Assembly (NCBI GenBank): GCA_030847615.1
Contig: JAUMIR010000004.1
Coordinates: 187,428,501 to 187,492,500, forward strand
DNA from: Gambelia wislizenii
Taxonomy: Eukaryota > Chordata > Lepidosauria > Squamata > Crotaphytidae
Direction of reading: 5' to 3'
Length of the DNA: 64,000 bases
The notes under the pieces were generated by a model. That model was not told the origin of the DNA. It searched no databases and saw only the letters and a program-made list of their open reading frames with translations. A program made the translations under genes and the position numbers. Below, in pieces: positions 30,870 to 43,003 of the stretch (position 1 is the first letter of the stretch; each line of letters opens with the position of its first letter).

Positions 30870-31943
30870 GGCTGAATCCACACCTGCAAAATAATTCAAC
30901 TTCAGTGCTCAGTATCCTGCCCTGGTTTGACCCCATGAATGCCACATTTTAATCTGAACTGTACCCCCTCCTCCAATCAGGTATATTCATATCAACCAAT
31001 AGCTGAAGGGGTTTAGCTTTGCACCCATGCCTGGCATGTGTGGTGTTGCCAATTTTTTTAGTTCAGTGTATTTTAATTTCTGAAGGATATTCCAGAAGCC
31101 CTGTGAGCTTTTGGACATTTGAATATGTGGACATTTGAATGGGGAAGCTGGAGGTTATGGACGGGGGGGGGGGAGGTTAAACTTTTCCTTCCTAACCGCC
31201 AGCCTCCCTCTTTCAATGTCTACATATTCAAATGTCCATAGGATCGCAGGGCTTCTGAAATGCCCTTTGGGTATTTGAATACACTGAACTAAAAATAATA
31301 ATAATAATGGTGACCCCACACTTGCTGGGCATGGATGCTAACCTTGGGGACCCTTCTCACCATGAACTTTGGCCACCTCCCACCTGCCAGGCTCAAGTTG
31401 TGTGTATGTGTTTGGAGGTGTGTGTTATGAAGTTTGTGGATATGATTGTTGATGAGAGTCTGGGCTGTTGCAGTGCTTGGAGGAGGAAAGAAGGCTGAAG
31501 GGAGACCAGACAGTGCCCCCAGACTTCTGATCTCTCCCCACTCATGCATTTCACCCATTCCTCCCTAGTCAATCCCATTGTGTCTCTTTTTCTTGTTCAC
31601 CATTCCATCCTCCATCCTCTTGCTCTTTTTTTTCTGCTGCCCTATGTTGGCTTTCCTGAGGCTGCAACTGGTGAACTGGCTGCACATCAACAACAAAGAC
31701 ATGGCGGCATCATGCTTGCCAGAACTAGGTGACCACCCACCAACCTGTCCCACCCTCCAATCACACACAAGCAGGGTTTCCCTAGAAACCATGGAGTAAA
31801 AAGGGTGGTTTTTTAAAAATTGCTTTAAAGGCCTCAGGTGTGGAAAAGAAGTGCTTTCACTTTGAATCTGGAGGAACATTGTGTGTTCAAACAGGATTGG
31901 GATTGAGGTAAGTGCAAGTTATTTTGCAGGTGTGGATTCAGCC
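30870..31943. mobile_element. Non-autonomous DNA transposon with 25-bp perfect TIRs
   Basis: The left end (30,870-30,894) begins GGCTGAATCCACACCTGC and the right end (31,919-31,943) is its exact complement over 25 bp. The 1,074-bp interior has no transposase frame. A second, palindromic element (31,061-31,289) is nested inside. Flanks are TA on both sides (CCTA and CTAA), but the superfamily is not certain. Confidence 0.82.
31061..31289. mobile_element. Palindromic MITE nested in the larger element
   Basis: The element begins GTTCAGTGTATTTTAATTTC and ends with ATACACTGAAC. The arms of about 70 bp pair with roughly 80% identity by eye and share GGACATTTGAATATGT. The centre contains a G-run. 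Confidence 0.75.
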
Positions 31944-32822
31944 CTAATGAACTCCATGGAGTCAATCAACAAATTGTGCCAGGCAGTTAAGTCCCCTGAT
32001 TGTTGGCAAGTGTTGCAGAAATCTGGGAAAGGATAGTCTGATCATTCTAAACATAGACCAGTTTTACAATGGCAACACAGCATTATGGAAACCATATACA
32101 ATTCAATTAGGCTGCAGTTTTATTCCCACTTACCTGAAGGTAAGTCCTCCCATTGAATGCAGCTGAACTGCTTCTGAATAGGCAAATTATTGTAACTGTA
32201 TTTCTTTCTTTTGCAGCTTGGAAACACTTTCTAAATAGTGTAATAATTTAATATTTACTTTCTCCAAATGAGTAGCTAGGGCAGCGGTCCAGATGTTAGT
32301 GTGCATTTTTGTGTTCCTACTCTCTCGATGAAATTGAATGTACAAGTTTTCATTTTCACAGGAGTAGTCTTCGTAGTCACAAGAAGAAACAAGCCTCCTA
32401 TCAGCTTGAAACCAACTTGATTTCAGATTGCATTGGCTCTCCAAAAATGGCAGGTGTTTTGAACATGTCATCAGTTGTGAAGGGGACAACTCCTCCAATG
32501 TTCTACCTGATTTGTCTTCATGGAGGCATCAAGGGTGATCAACTCTATGTTTGAGAAATATTGCCTGTCAGCTATGCAGAATTTGGTGGACTAGAGACAG
32601 TGCCTAAGACTATCAAGGGGGACTGGATAGAATCCATTACTGCTGGATGTTTTTTATCTATTACTTAGCTATGCTATTTTTTTAATGGTTCTTGTTTTTA
32701 ACTGCTTTAAATTTTTTGATAATTTAATCACTCTTAAAGTATTGTATTTTGTGAATTTTTAATTATGTGTTTTTTAATTTGTGTGAGCTGCCTTGCACCC
32801 CAAACCAGGGAAAAGGCAGGAT

Positions 32823-32856
<34 letters not shown>

Positions 32857-35800
32857 GAACTAGGATGCACACTTGTAGAATGGTAACCTTAGAGACAGAC
32901 AAAGGAGAAGAGGTTAAAAGAACTAGAATGTTTTCCTCCTTCCCAAACTATGTCCCTTAGATACATGTTGTTTCACAGCCTTAGATACATGTTGTTTTGC
33001 AACAAACACTACTCAAGTATAAAAAATATGTAGGTGTTCCCCTCCAATAAATTACTTTAGCAGCAAAGAACATATTTATTTCTATTAGTGCAGATGACAA
33101 GGAGAGAAGAAATCAATTTAATATTGATTTTATTATTGCATTGTTTTTGAAACAAAAATGCGAGAGTTGCATAATTAATAGGAGATAGAACACACTCTCA
33201 GAATAATGTAAAAATGGATGAATGTGTCTGTGCATATATTAGATTTATGCTGCATCAAGTCATACATGCAACACAAACCAATTTCCTTGCGACCTTTAAA
33301 GTTTTGATTCAGCCTATGGCTCTCAGTGGTATTCTCCAAATAAATGTTCTTGTCAAGGAGCCAAACTTGATAGAGCCCATGGAACAGCAGTGGAAATAAA
33401 CATCTGGTGCAGAGCTGCCACTAAAAACAGCTGTCCCATCTCTGTCCTCTACTTCTTTTAACATACATGCAGACTTATTTCTTTTGGCCCTTAGCATAGT
33501 GGCACCCATGCTGTTAGCTGCCAGGGAGAACAATCAATTAAATGTCAGCCAACCTCCACCCCTGCCCCTATTCCTAAGTTGTAAAACCAATTAACAGATT
33601 GTGGCAAAAGGACATTATAAGTTACATGTGGCTATTATACTTTTCCTGGTGTGTACTCTATGAGCTCAGCTAGACAGGAGAATTAATTGCAGAAAATAGC
33701 GCATTAACTCACTATCATAGCAATGTTCATTTGTCCCCATGATGCATTCACAAGATCACTGCCATGAGAAGCTATCTGAATTTGAAGTTCACACAGAACA
33801 TGCCCACGAGAAAAGATGGTGGCCGCAGGTGAGTGACCTGCATTATTATTCCCCAAAAGCTTTCTCCAGTTCCCTTGTGTGTGTGTGTTTTTTTCCTTGT
33901 TAAATGAGAAATGAGGAAGAGCAATCTTACGCTTAAAAAACTTTTCCCCCCCTGTGTTGCTCAAAAATAGCACACAATCACTTCTGTGAAAGACAACAAT
34001 GGTGGCTTTGTCCACTTCGTCACCAGCAAGCCTGCCCATACACATGTCCAACCAATCGTATTTTGACTTCCAGGATGTGCCCCAATTTGAATTGGTTGTT
34101 CAAATGGGCTGTAATGCACATTTTTTGCATATTTTAAAGAAAGGATTGCGAGAAACATCAAAAGCTGTTATTGAGAAGTACTGGTAGTTTTTAGCCACCC
34201 CTCCTTCCAAATACAGTGAATCCCGGTGGGAGCTCATCTGGACAAAAGGAATTCTGCCTGCATTCCTTGAAGATTTTTTTCACCATCTAGACAACGCTTA
34301 TGAAAATATTGCAGCTGCTTGCTCTGTGGTGCTTTGAGCCAAATATGTTATAGTTTCCATTTATCTTCCAGGGATTTTTTAAAAAAATCCTTGCATATTA
34401 ATGCCAGGAGATTTCCTTTGTCCCCAGAGAAATTCACAACAACACAGGGAATATACTGCTGTGTTATATTAGAAGACATAAAGCCATTTTGCAATCTTAT
34501 TTGAGAACACATGCACTTCAGTATAGCTGCTCTCTGTCTCATCATTCAGAAAGCTTGGGTGTTTTGAAAGATGAAATGGAACCTTTGAGGCCAGGGCAAA
34601 GCTAAACCAAACACATAAATAGTTATTTTGTCTCTGGTGGAAGGCCTAATGATTTAAGTGAGAGGCAATGGAGTCTTTATGGAGACAGATCTCTGGTCCT
34701 GTATGACTCAAATCAGTATTTAAGGCCACTTTCTTACTGTGACCCAAGCAGTGTAAGGGATTGGGCTCATGCTGTAGTGGTGGGTAGAAGCTCACTCCCT
34801 GTGACCCTGTTAATAGTTAGCATGCAAAATACTCTAAAGACTGCCTTCTGCAATTAGACCAGTTTCTGGAACTAGTGCTGATACAACCTTTGTACACCTG
34901 ACAGTTGCATGAGCAGTTGTACATTTCCACACTTGTGCAAGGTGGCACCCTATACCTCTGTGTGTCAGCAGTTCTTGTGATTATAGAGAGGCTGGATAGT
35001 GTCACGGGCTAGGTGACTTGCCAGTCAGAAGCTCAAATTCAGCAAATGTTTAAATATATAGTTTATTATACCTAGAAGCAGGAGAGGAGCTTAGGGACAC
35101 TTGCATCTCAAGTGTCAAAATAACTTGGTCAACCTTGGATACTGTGGTTGAGATCCTACATCATGCTGGTGCAGCATACAGCTCCACTTGTGCATGTTTG
35201 CTGGACTTCCCACTCTACCCTCAGTGCAGGAGACCTTTTCAGTGGGAAACTCCATCTCCAAAGGTAATTTGTGGCTGGGAACAGTTGCCCAGGCATTATC
35301 CAGCTTCAATTCTGCAGCCAGGAAGCAAGAACAAATATAATCCTAATTAGCAATACTGGAATGCCGTGGTGTTGAAGAGGTCCTTTGCACTTGGAAGCAG
35401 GGGTGAACAAGGAGGTATTGAATATTTTCTTCCACAGTGACTGAGAAAATACATGCATTGGCTTAAGAGGAGGTTATGCCCATGTGTGTCACCAGTGTCT
35501 CTTGACTTGTTGAACTTCAGGCAGTAAAAATATCTTAGGCTGGTAGCAGAAGAAGCCAACTTAAAAGCAAAGCATCTAGGGGTTGGCACAGTGGAGAGGG
35601 CTAGTTTAGTATATTGGCTGCTGATATGGGATAACTGTATATTTTTGGCTAGGATATAGGTTGTATTTATCCTTTGGCCTGATGAAAATATTGTTCATTA
35701 ATTTTGCACGAACTGAACTGACCTTGTAGTCTTGAGCTGAATGCATGTTTATGTGTGTAAGGTTTCATTTTTATTTTCATACACACACATGCGCGCGCAC

Positions 35801-35898
35801 ACACACACACACACACACACAATATTGTTTATATATAAAATTATATCCGGGTTGCCTTTCTGGGGCTATTTAGAATTTAAAGTTTAAAACATAATGTA
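31944..35898. other. Long stretch without a recognised gene
   Basis: I see no supported exon in about 4 kb. A retroposon tail (GTGAGCTGCCTTGCACCCC followed by (AAC)n) lies at 32,782-32,857. A (CA)n/(CG)n microsatellite lies at 35,779-35,822. The AT-rich block at about 33,090-33,190 has few signs of repeat origin. The frame of 115 residues at 33,704-34,051 has no recognisable domain. Confidence 0.45.
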
Positions 35899-36159
35899 GC
35901 CGGACCCCTGTATCCACCGAACCAATATCTACAGTTTCAGTTATCTGCAGGATACAGATAGGGACACATATCATAGAGCCGTGCTGGAAAATGCCTTGAG
36001 AGGTATCCTTTCTAGCCATCTTTTTGGTCCTCCAATGCAACTCTATGGTATTTTTTTACTGGAAGTCCTGTATTTTAATAGGGTTCACTGTTATCTATGG
36101 TTTCCAGTACATACGGTAAGTCTGGGAACCAAACCCCCATGGATATGGGGATCTGACTG
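35899..36159. mobile_element. Tc1/mariner (Tigger-like) MITE
   Basis: TA flanks the element at 35,897-35,898 and 36,160-36,161. The left end GCCGGACCCCTGTATCCACC pairs with the right end, which reads inwards as CAGTCAGATCCCCATATCC. The interior has GAACCAAACCCCCATGGATA near the right tip, as in related copies. It is non-coding. Confidence 0.7.
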
Positions 36160-36351
36160 TATAGCAAAATTAAGAACAGAAAGAAAAACAGTCTGCATTT
36201 GATTTTATTGCATTTGTTTCTGCAGACTGTTAATTGCTTTGGGAAACTGGAGGGGAAAGTGGGGTTCAAATAAATGTTGACAATGAAGGTAATGACCTCT
36301 ACCTATTCTTTACATCTCATAGTGAATCAGACTGTTGATACTCAGAGGTTA

Positions 36352-37068
36352 CAGTTGTCCCTCCACATTCGTGGCTTTCACACTTGCAGTTTTGATTATT
36401 CGTAGTTTAGCCCCGACCCCCTTCATGAAGGCTGGTGAGAGGCAGGGCATCCTCCTGCCTGTGCCTTCCCCGGCCTTCCAGAGGCGGCTCCAGGGCTTCA
36501 AAGCCCTGGAGTCCACTCAGGAAGGCGGGTGGGCAGCCTCCCTCCCTCCTGCTGCCTTCCCCGGCCTTCCTGAGGGGACTCCAAGGCTTCTGAGACCTGG
36601 AATCCCCTCAGGAAGGCCAGGGAGAGGCAGGCCAGCCTCCTCCCTGCCCACCGCTGCCCTTCCCTGGCCTTCCTAAGCAGGCTCCGGGGCTTCAAAGCCC
36701 CAGGGTCCGCTCAGGAAGGCCGAGGAGAGGCAGGCCAGCCTCCTCCCCACCTGCCCGCTGCCCACCCTGGCCTTCCTAAGAGGGCTCCGGGGCTTCAAAG
36801 CCCCAGAGCCCGCTCAGGAAGGCCAGGGAGAGGCAGGCCAGCCTCATCCCTGCCTGCCCGCTGCCCTCCCCGGCCTTCCTAAGTGGGCTCCGGGTATTCT
36901 AATGCCCGGAGTCCCCTCAGGAAGGCCGCGGAGAGGCTGGCCTGACACCCTCCTGCCACCTCCCTCCCTCTGGGGGGGTTTTGTGGGAGCAGCATTTGTT
37001 ATTCACGGTTTTTCCACATTCTCAGGGGTCTCAAGACCCTAACCCCTGTGAATGTGGGGGGACGACTG
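36352..37068. mobile_element. Tc1/mariner (pogo/Tigger-like) MITE carrying five GC-rich units
   Basis: TA flanks both ends (36,350-36,351 and 37,069-37,070). The left end is CAGTTGTCCCTCCACATTCG and the right end reads inwards as CAGTCGTCCCCCCACATTCA. These are the same TIRs as in the 59,288-62,869 element. Between AT-richer shoulders (including TTATTCACGGTTTTTCCACA on the right) lies a GC-rich tandem array. There is no transposase. Confidence 0.85.
36428..36935. repeat. Tandem array of about five 91-103-bp hairpin units
   Basis: The repeated word CTCAGGAAGGC marks unit boundaries at 36,428, 36,521, 36,612, 36,715, 36,818 and 36,921, giving spacings of 93, 91, 103, 103 and 103 bp. Each unit contains an inverted repeat of the type GGCCTTCCTAAG...CTCAGGAAGGCC around GGGGCTTCAAAGCCCC. 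This is the same hairpin plan as the 74-bp unit at 59.5-62.7 kb, in a longer and more diverged form. Confidence 0.85.
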
Positions 37069-37368
37069 TATTCACTTTGAATTCTACAGGACTTACTCCC
37101 ACATGTATCAAGACTGCAGTATTGGTTCTGTAGTGTTTACCAAGATTGCACAAAACCTCTCAATATCTATGTATTTTGTTCAACTGTAGCTGCTTTAATC
37201 ACCACCAACATCACCATGTCAATTAAAAAGACATAAAAAATTAAAAAGACATAAAAAGTTACACAAAGCACCCACACACACTTTAAAAGTCCCAAGTAAC
37301 CCAGGTCATAAAAATAGCGAAACTTACCTGGATGTCCTGATCTCACCTGGAAGTGTTTGTGCTGGACC

Positions 37369-37792
37369 TGTCAGGGAATGATACAATCCCCATCAGAAAA
37401 ACACACAATCCCCATCAGAAAAACAAAAAACAAAACACCCCCCCAAAAAAACCCTGTCCCAGTAGACTCAGTAGCAACCCGTTCCTAAGAATACTCACAC
37501 ACAGAGTGTTTGATATCCAAATAAGCAGGAAGCACTTTTATCTTCAAACTCAAACAGTTACAATATATACAAATATTTAAAATTCAAGGAGAAACTGCTT
37601 CACCAGGCTTCAGCATTCACAGGAAAAAGGAAGTGAGCTCTGTTCTGAACACACACACACACACACACGTATATATATCTACAGGACATTGCCCCCTAGT
37701 GACCTGACTAGACATAACTTGATAGTTCATGCAGCATGGTTCTGCAGTTGTTTGGCCATTTTATAATGGAGTTCAGTCTCTAACTCCTGACA
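37369..37792. repeat. Solo-LTR-like sequence, first copy
   Basis: The segment runs from TGTCAGGGAATG to CTCCTGACA, so it has short TG...CA inverted ends. It aligns along its length with 49,614-50,051, sharing AGAGTGTTTG, ACTCACACAC-like words and CTGCAGTTGTTTGGCC near the 3' end. No coding region lies next to it, and neither copy has a paired LTR, which suggests solo LTRs of an endogenous LTR element. No convincing target duplication was found. A (CA)n run lies at 37,650-37,679. Confidence 0.55.
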
Positions 37793-39456
37793 GCACTGGC
37801 CATTCTCGTTACAGTGACGAGATTTAAATGGCCTGAGGTTTCGCACGCCAGCAATGCCAGCACCAAAATGGAACAGGGGATCTATTGATGGCTTAAGTCA
37901 TCAATTAAAAGGTATGGGTTTTGACCAGGACATAACCGTGAAAGGGTGATGTCATCTGATCTGCGTGCCCTTTTGCAGTTATGTGGCATTGTTATGATGC
38001 CGTATTTTGTCTGTATGATAAAGTCCATAGGAAAAAAGTGGCTAAAAGTAGGAATGAGATGTGGTGGCATTATTACAATCATAAAGAGTGGTTCTGCCAG
38101 GGGTTAATCTTCAGAGCTGAAATCTAGAGCACTCCTCAGTAGAATTTGCAGGAGAGGCCTCAAATGCTCAGCACTAACTTACTACATTTTGAGGTACTAC
38201 TTTGCATTACCACCTAGAGAGAGCAGAGGATGGCAGTGATTCAGGCAATTAAGTACAGAGTCTAAAATTATTTCATTTCACCACTAGGAAATAATTCTAA
38301 GGCTAGGACAATATCAGGATGGGGAACAGGTGAAGCTGTTTGAGGCAGTAAGAGACCTTCAAAGGGTTATTTCAGTTGTGTTAGTAGAAAACAATTACTA
38401 CTGACATTGGAAATAACCAACTGAGATTATTGAATCAATGGAGTTCTGGGGCAAGGCAAGAGAAATTTTATTAATGTTTGATGTTTTAGACATCCTGACT
38501 GTTCTTTGCTGGACCACAGTTCTCTTTTTCAGAATTCAATATTATTTATTAGCTGTGCAGCAATAAACTCTCCTGCCCAGAGTATGTACTTGTAACATTT
38601 AAAAACTCATGCTGGCTTCTCAAAAAGATGTGGGAAAATACACAGTAGAGAGGAAAGTACAAAACTGCATGACCTTCAGATCTGATAGCTAGCTTGATAG
38701 TTCCCTTAAAAGAAACACTGAGGGTAACACTCTTCTGACATCAGCAAGACTTAAGGCTAAAATAGATGCTATACAGTATGCAGGGCAATCTTTCTTTTCC
38801 CTTGCAAGTAAGTGGAAATCCACCATGGAGTGAGCCTACCTCACATGGTTAACAAAGTGGGGATAGCGTCCAGCAACATGGATAGCTCCTTTAAAGTTCA
38901 TATTAAAAACTACTGTAAAGCTTATTCACCACTGTACGCAGACACTAGGCACTGGTGGTTTAAATCTTCTCCCAAATGTTGTACTCCATAAACTGTCCCA
39001 CCACCATCACAGGTTAATCTGATGGAAACACAGGAGAGGGCCTTCTCAGTGGCTTCCCCCAGGCTCTAGGGTGCCAGTTACATGACAAAAGTTGTCACGG
39101 GGCTTACTGTGACATTGTGATCCTGAATCTGTCCCTCGCTGTTTATATGATTTTTGTCACTGATCTGGATATCCCGGGCGGTCCCGTGACTGATATTTAC
39201 ACGTCCAAAGTTCTGTTTTTTTATTTTTGGTACCGCGACGCTTTATCCCGTGCTTTTATTGTTTACACACGGTTAGCGTACCGGGATTTTTTTTTTTTGG
39301 CTATCAATCAAGGATGCGGTTACTCTTTTTTTCAATTTTTTGGCTACGTGTTTCCGGTTCTTCTTCCTGCCACGGATGCAGCAATTGGCTACAGTTTAAA
39401 CAAAGAAGGACATCACATGTCCTTTTTGTGCACCTCTTGTTCTTCTTTATGGTAAC
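37793..39456. other. Background DNA and possible 5' part of the Harbinger element
   Basis: I see no gene to about 39,090. From about 39,100 the base composition shifts (GTCACGG, CCCGGGCGGTCCCGTGAC), and this may be the 5' untranslated part of the PIF/Harbinger element. Its terminal inverted repeat is not resolved. Confidence 0.4.
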
Positions 39457-41037
39457 ATGGAGGCGGCCCCATCGGCTACTCTGGCTACCGCTGCCCATTT
39501 GCGATTATCTATTTTAGCTCTTAAGAGGCGGGTAATAATCACGCATAGGAGAAGGATGTTTCTTATTTTCCTTTTACTTCTCTGTTCCCAAGCGATGGAA
39601 ACAGCAATTTTTCGACCACAGGTTATGTACTTTGCTGCCGTGGAACCCCCAGAGGTTCTGAGGCATGTTTGCCCCGACCGGAGGAAGCGACAGTGGTGGG
39701 TGTACCCGACAATGGACGAGTGGTGGGAGAAATTCATGATGAACATCTGGTCAGACAAACGGTGGATACTGTACTTCAGGATGCCTCGGTTCCTCTTCAT
39801 GCACCTTGCTGAGTTACTCTGTCCAGAGATTGCTAAGTTGGACACAAACATGAGAAAAGCCATCCCTGTTGAGAAGAGATTCGCTATTGCTGTTTTCCTT
39901 CTCAACCACTGCTGCTCATATGGTGCAGTTTCCCAGCTGTTTGGTGTCGGAAGAGCAACTGTGTGTAAGATTTTTGTGGAGGTCGTCCTCGCTATGGAGA
40001 AGTTACTTCTTAAGCGGACAGTTTTCCTGGGAGATCACAGAAAGGTATTTTTTTCTTTTATTTTATTTGTTTGTGAAAAATCATCTAATCACATCAATTG
40101 CTATGTGTAAAAATAATGAAATATGCAGTCCCCTATGTGATACCATAATGATAACCATTACAGGTTCCCCATATGTTGTTATTAAGGAAATTGGGATCAT
40201 GCCACAGGATATTGCAATTCTTATGTCTGAACATATATGTTTAATCGAAAACTCATTTTTATGTGCTCTCATTGTTCCCTTTTCTTAGCATTTGATATTT
40301 TTTAGGTAATGGATTCCTTTGCAGCAATGGGATACCCACAAGTGGTCGCTTGCCTGGATGGATGCCATGTTAATATAATTCCCTCCCATCCGCCAAGGGG
40401 ATGAATTTATCAACAGGAAAAATAGGTACAGCATTCTTCTGCAAGGGACTTGTGACTACAGGGTTTTTTTATTGACGCGGAGATCAGTTGGAGCGGGAAG
40501 AATCACGACGCCTGAATGTTAAGGAACTCTGGTTTTTGTTTTTGTTTTTTTGAGACTATGGAGGTTGGCATATTTGTCCCTGGTAACCCTACACTGACAA
40601 TTATGGGGAAGCAGGTAGTACCTCTAACTCTGGTAGATGGTGCATATCCAATAAGGAATTGGCTGCTGACACCTTTTAGGGGGACCACAAATCCCAAACA
40701 GAGACTGTACAATAGGTACCATAACAAAATTCGATCGATGGTGGAGAGGTGCTTCGGCCATTTGAAATCGAGGTGGAGGGAATTAAAATACTGTATTGAG
40801 GTTGCTGAGGAGAATGTATGTTCTGTAATATGTGCATGTGTTATTCTACACAATATATGTGAAACAAAAGGTAGTATCCTTGACGATCCTCACCGGCATG
40901 TGCAGAGGTTTGTCTTGGACACGCTGGGAGCACCGATGGTAAATAATGATGCTGTGGAGAAGGAGCGGGGGGAGGCGGTACGCAACGCTTTAAAAGAATA
41001 TTTTTGGCTTGAACATCACTGGGGAGGCGGGGAATAA
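39457..41037 (+). pseudogene. PIF/Harbinger transposase, spliced, recently inactivated
   Basis: Exon 1 (39,457-40,044) encodes 196 residues with a hydrophobic N-terminal helix and the DUF-like block ending VSQLFGVGRATVCKIFVEVV, the helix-turn-helix of Harbinger transposases. A 261-bp intron with GT...AG ends (40,045-40,305) joins in phase to exon 2. The DDE catalytic set is present: Asp in LDGCHV (codon at 40,357), Asp in LVDGAYPI (40,636) and Glu in VERCFGHLKSRW (40,744). Exon 2 is broken by frameshifts near 40,396 and 40,465 and by a TGA just before the ATG at 40,516 where arginine (CGA) is expected. A polyadenylation signal AATAAA lies near 41,092. It would cut and paste the element with help from the MYB-like protein encoded downstream. 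Confidence 0.87.
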
Positions 41038-41553
41038 TGTAATGAATGGTTTGCCTTATTATCAATTTCTTTAATTAATTGACAGTCTGCTTAATAAAGT
41101 ATTGGCATTCTTAACGGAGTCTGCATTTCCTTTTCCCTATTTAACTTGATTCATACTTTACCAAAGGGAACACTAGCATTGTTTTTTTACTGTAGAATTG
41201 TTAATGTATACAATGAATTTTAAGGACAGTTGAAGTGCACCCTAGAAAGTAGGTCAGACTGGATACAAGTTTCTTTTAAAACAAGCAGCCAGAACCGATA
41301 CATTGTTGCAGTTTGGGCGGTTAAAGGAATTGGCAGGCTTTTGCCAGGGATTACTCTTTCTGGTAAAGGATCCAGACACTGCCAAATTCCTTCGGGGAGT
41401 ATCCTCCGCTAATTAACCAATTGATTAGCTAAAACTATTTAAATTTTAAAAAATTAAGCCTATTCATAACACCATAGGCTTCTTTTAAAAATGAAACTGT
41501 CAACACGAAAACTTATAAACACTAGTTTTCGCATCCCGCCACATGGTGTTACG

Positions 41554-42466
41554 ATGGCCAAAGGGGGGAGAGGACATGTCCGGCCGGGTCGGCGCATCAC
41601 CTACTGGGGCACCAGGGAGACCAGCCTGATGTTGGAATCCCTGGCCCAGTAGGCCGGTGCGCCGGACCAGTTGATGCGGTCCTTTAACCGGAGGAACTGC
41701 AACTTCTGCGCAGTTCCTCTGGTTGAGGGGCTACATACGTACTGGCCTCCAATGCTGCTCCAAATTTAAGACCCTGAAGGGTAAATTCTTTGCGGCATTG
41801 GAGGCCAGTAATGGTAGCCCCCCCCAAAGGCGGCCGCCTTTTTATGCCGTCCTGCACGACCTGTGGGTCCATGCAGGACGGCCAAGCTGGTGCGACAGGC
41901 TCCCCAGAGGTAAGTTTGGCCATGGCATCTATGGTGCCAAGTTGTGTGTGCCCATGTGAGTGTGTGTGTGTGTTCTCCTCTGGATGCTGCTAATTTTATT
42001 CTGTCTATGTTTTGTTATAGCGGTCCAGATCCAGAGACAGGCCGCTGGGGAGCCTGTTTCAGATTCCTCCTCAGATGAGGAGGATCATGCAGGCCCGGCA
42101 CCAGCTGCACCCCCCCAGGTTAGTTTCATTGCAGTAACTTTTTGTCATAGATATGGGGGGCATAGCATAAGAAATATTATTGTTTAGTACTGAAAACTTA
42201 AAGCTATGCTTAATTCATTTAAAGGTCCCCAGGCTGCCCAGGAGGCCGCAGCCCAGCTGGCTGGGCTTAACATTATTGCCAGAATTGAGGAGCTAGGTAA
42301 ATATGTTTAAATAGAAAAAATTAAAAAAGAGTAATCTGTTATGAACATAGACCAGTTGATTCTAATTAAGAATTAATTTTTTTCCAATACAGGGAGGAGT
42401 CTAAGAGAGGAGATTAGGGACCTGGCGAGGAGGGTGCAAGCCTTGGAAGAGAGGCTTGCATTGTAA
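41554..42466 (+). pseudogene. MYB/SANT-like Harbinger partner protein, four exons
   Basis: Exon 1 (41,554-41,909) starts ATGGCCAAAGG and gives a MYB-like motif, TYWGTRETSLMLESL, followed by an in-frame TAG near 41,650. It then gives, in another phase, KFFAALEASNGSPPQRRPPF, which matches the equivalent part of the 47.9-kb gene. Exon 2 (42,021-42,118) encodes an acidic segment SDSSSDEEDHAG. Exon 3 (to 42,296) is Ala/Gln-rich. Exon 4 (42,393-42,466) ends in a coiled coil, REEIRDLARRVQALEERLAL, with a TAA. All junctions have GT/AG. In Harbinger elements this protein imports the transposase into the nucleus and binds the transposon ends. Exon 1 is disrupted. Confidence 0.72.
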
Positions 42467-43003
42467 ATAATGTATATATTTAACATGTTCATTTGTAAAT
42501 ACTTCTTTTTGTTTATAGTGTGTGATATTTCAATTTGTATATAGTGTAAATATTGTACATCATCCCCTCCAATCCTAAGTGTTTGTTCTTCCTTGTTCTA
42601 TGCATCCCATCTGTTGTGTTGTTTCCTTTGCCATGTACATACTGTAAATCATGTAAATATTGTTTTCCGTGTAAAACTGTAAGTATGTGAAATTTTATGT
42701 CTGTAAATATGTGAATATGTTTTAAAAATGTAAATATTTATTTTCAGATTATTTTTTAAAAATAAACTGTTAATTGTTTGTACATACAGAAGCCTCTTTA
42801 TTTCCCATAAATTCACTATCTCCCTTCTATAAACTGTAAAAAAATTCTTAAAAGAAAACTGTTTTAACAAGGTACCTATATAAGGTAGAGTAGTGTAAGA
42901 TACACAGAAATTAACTATGTAAAACCTTAACATTTCTTACTCCCACAAGTAAGGGTAAATCAATTGCCACTGATAATAGAGCTACAGTGACAGGGGCATT
43001 TTT

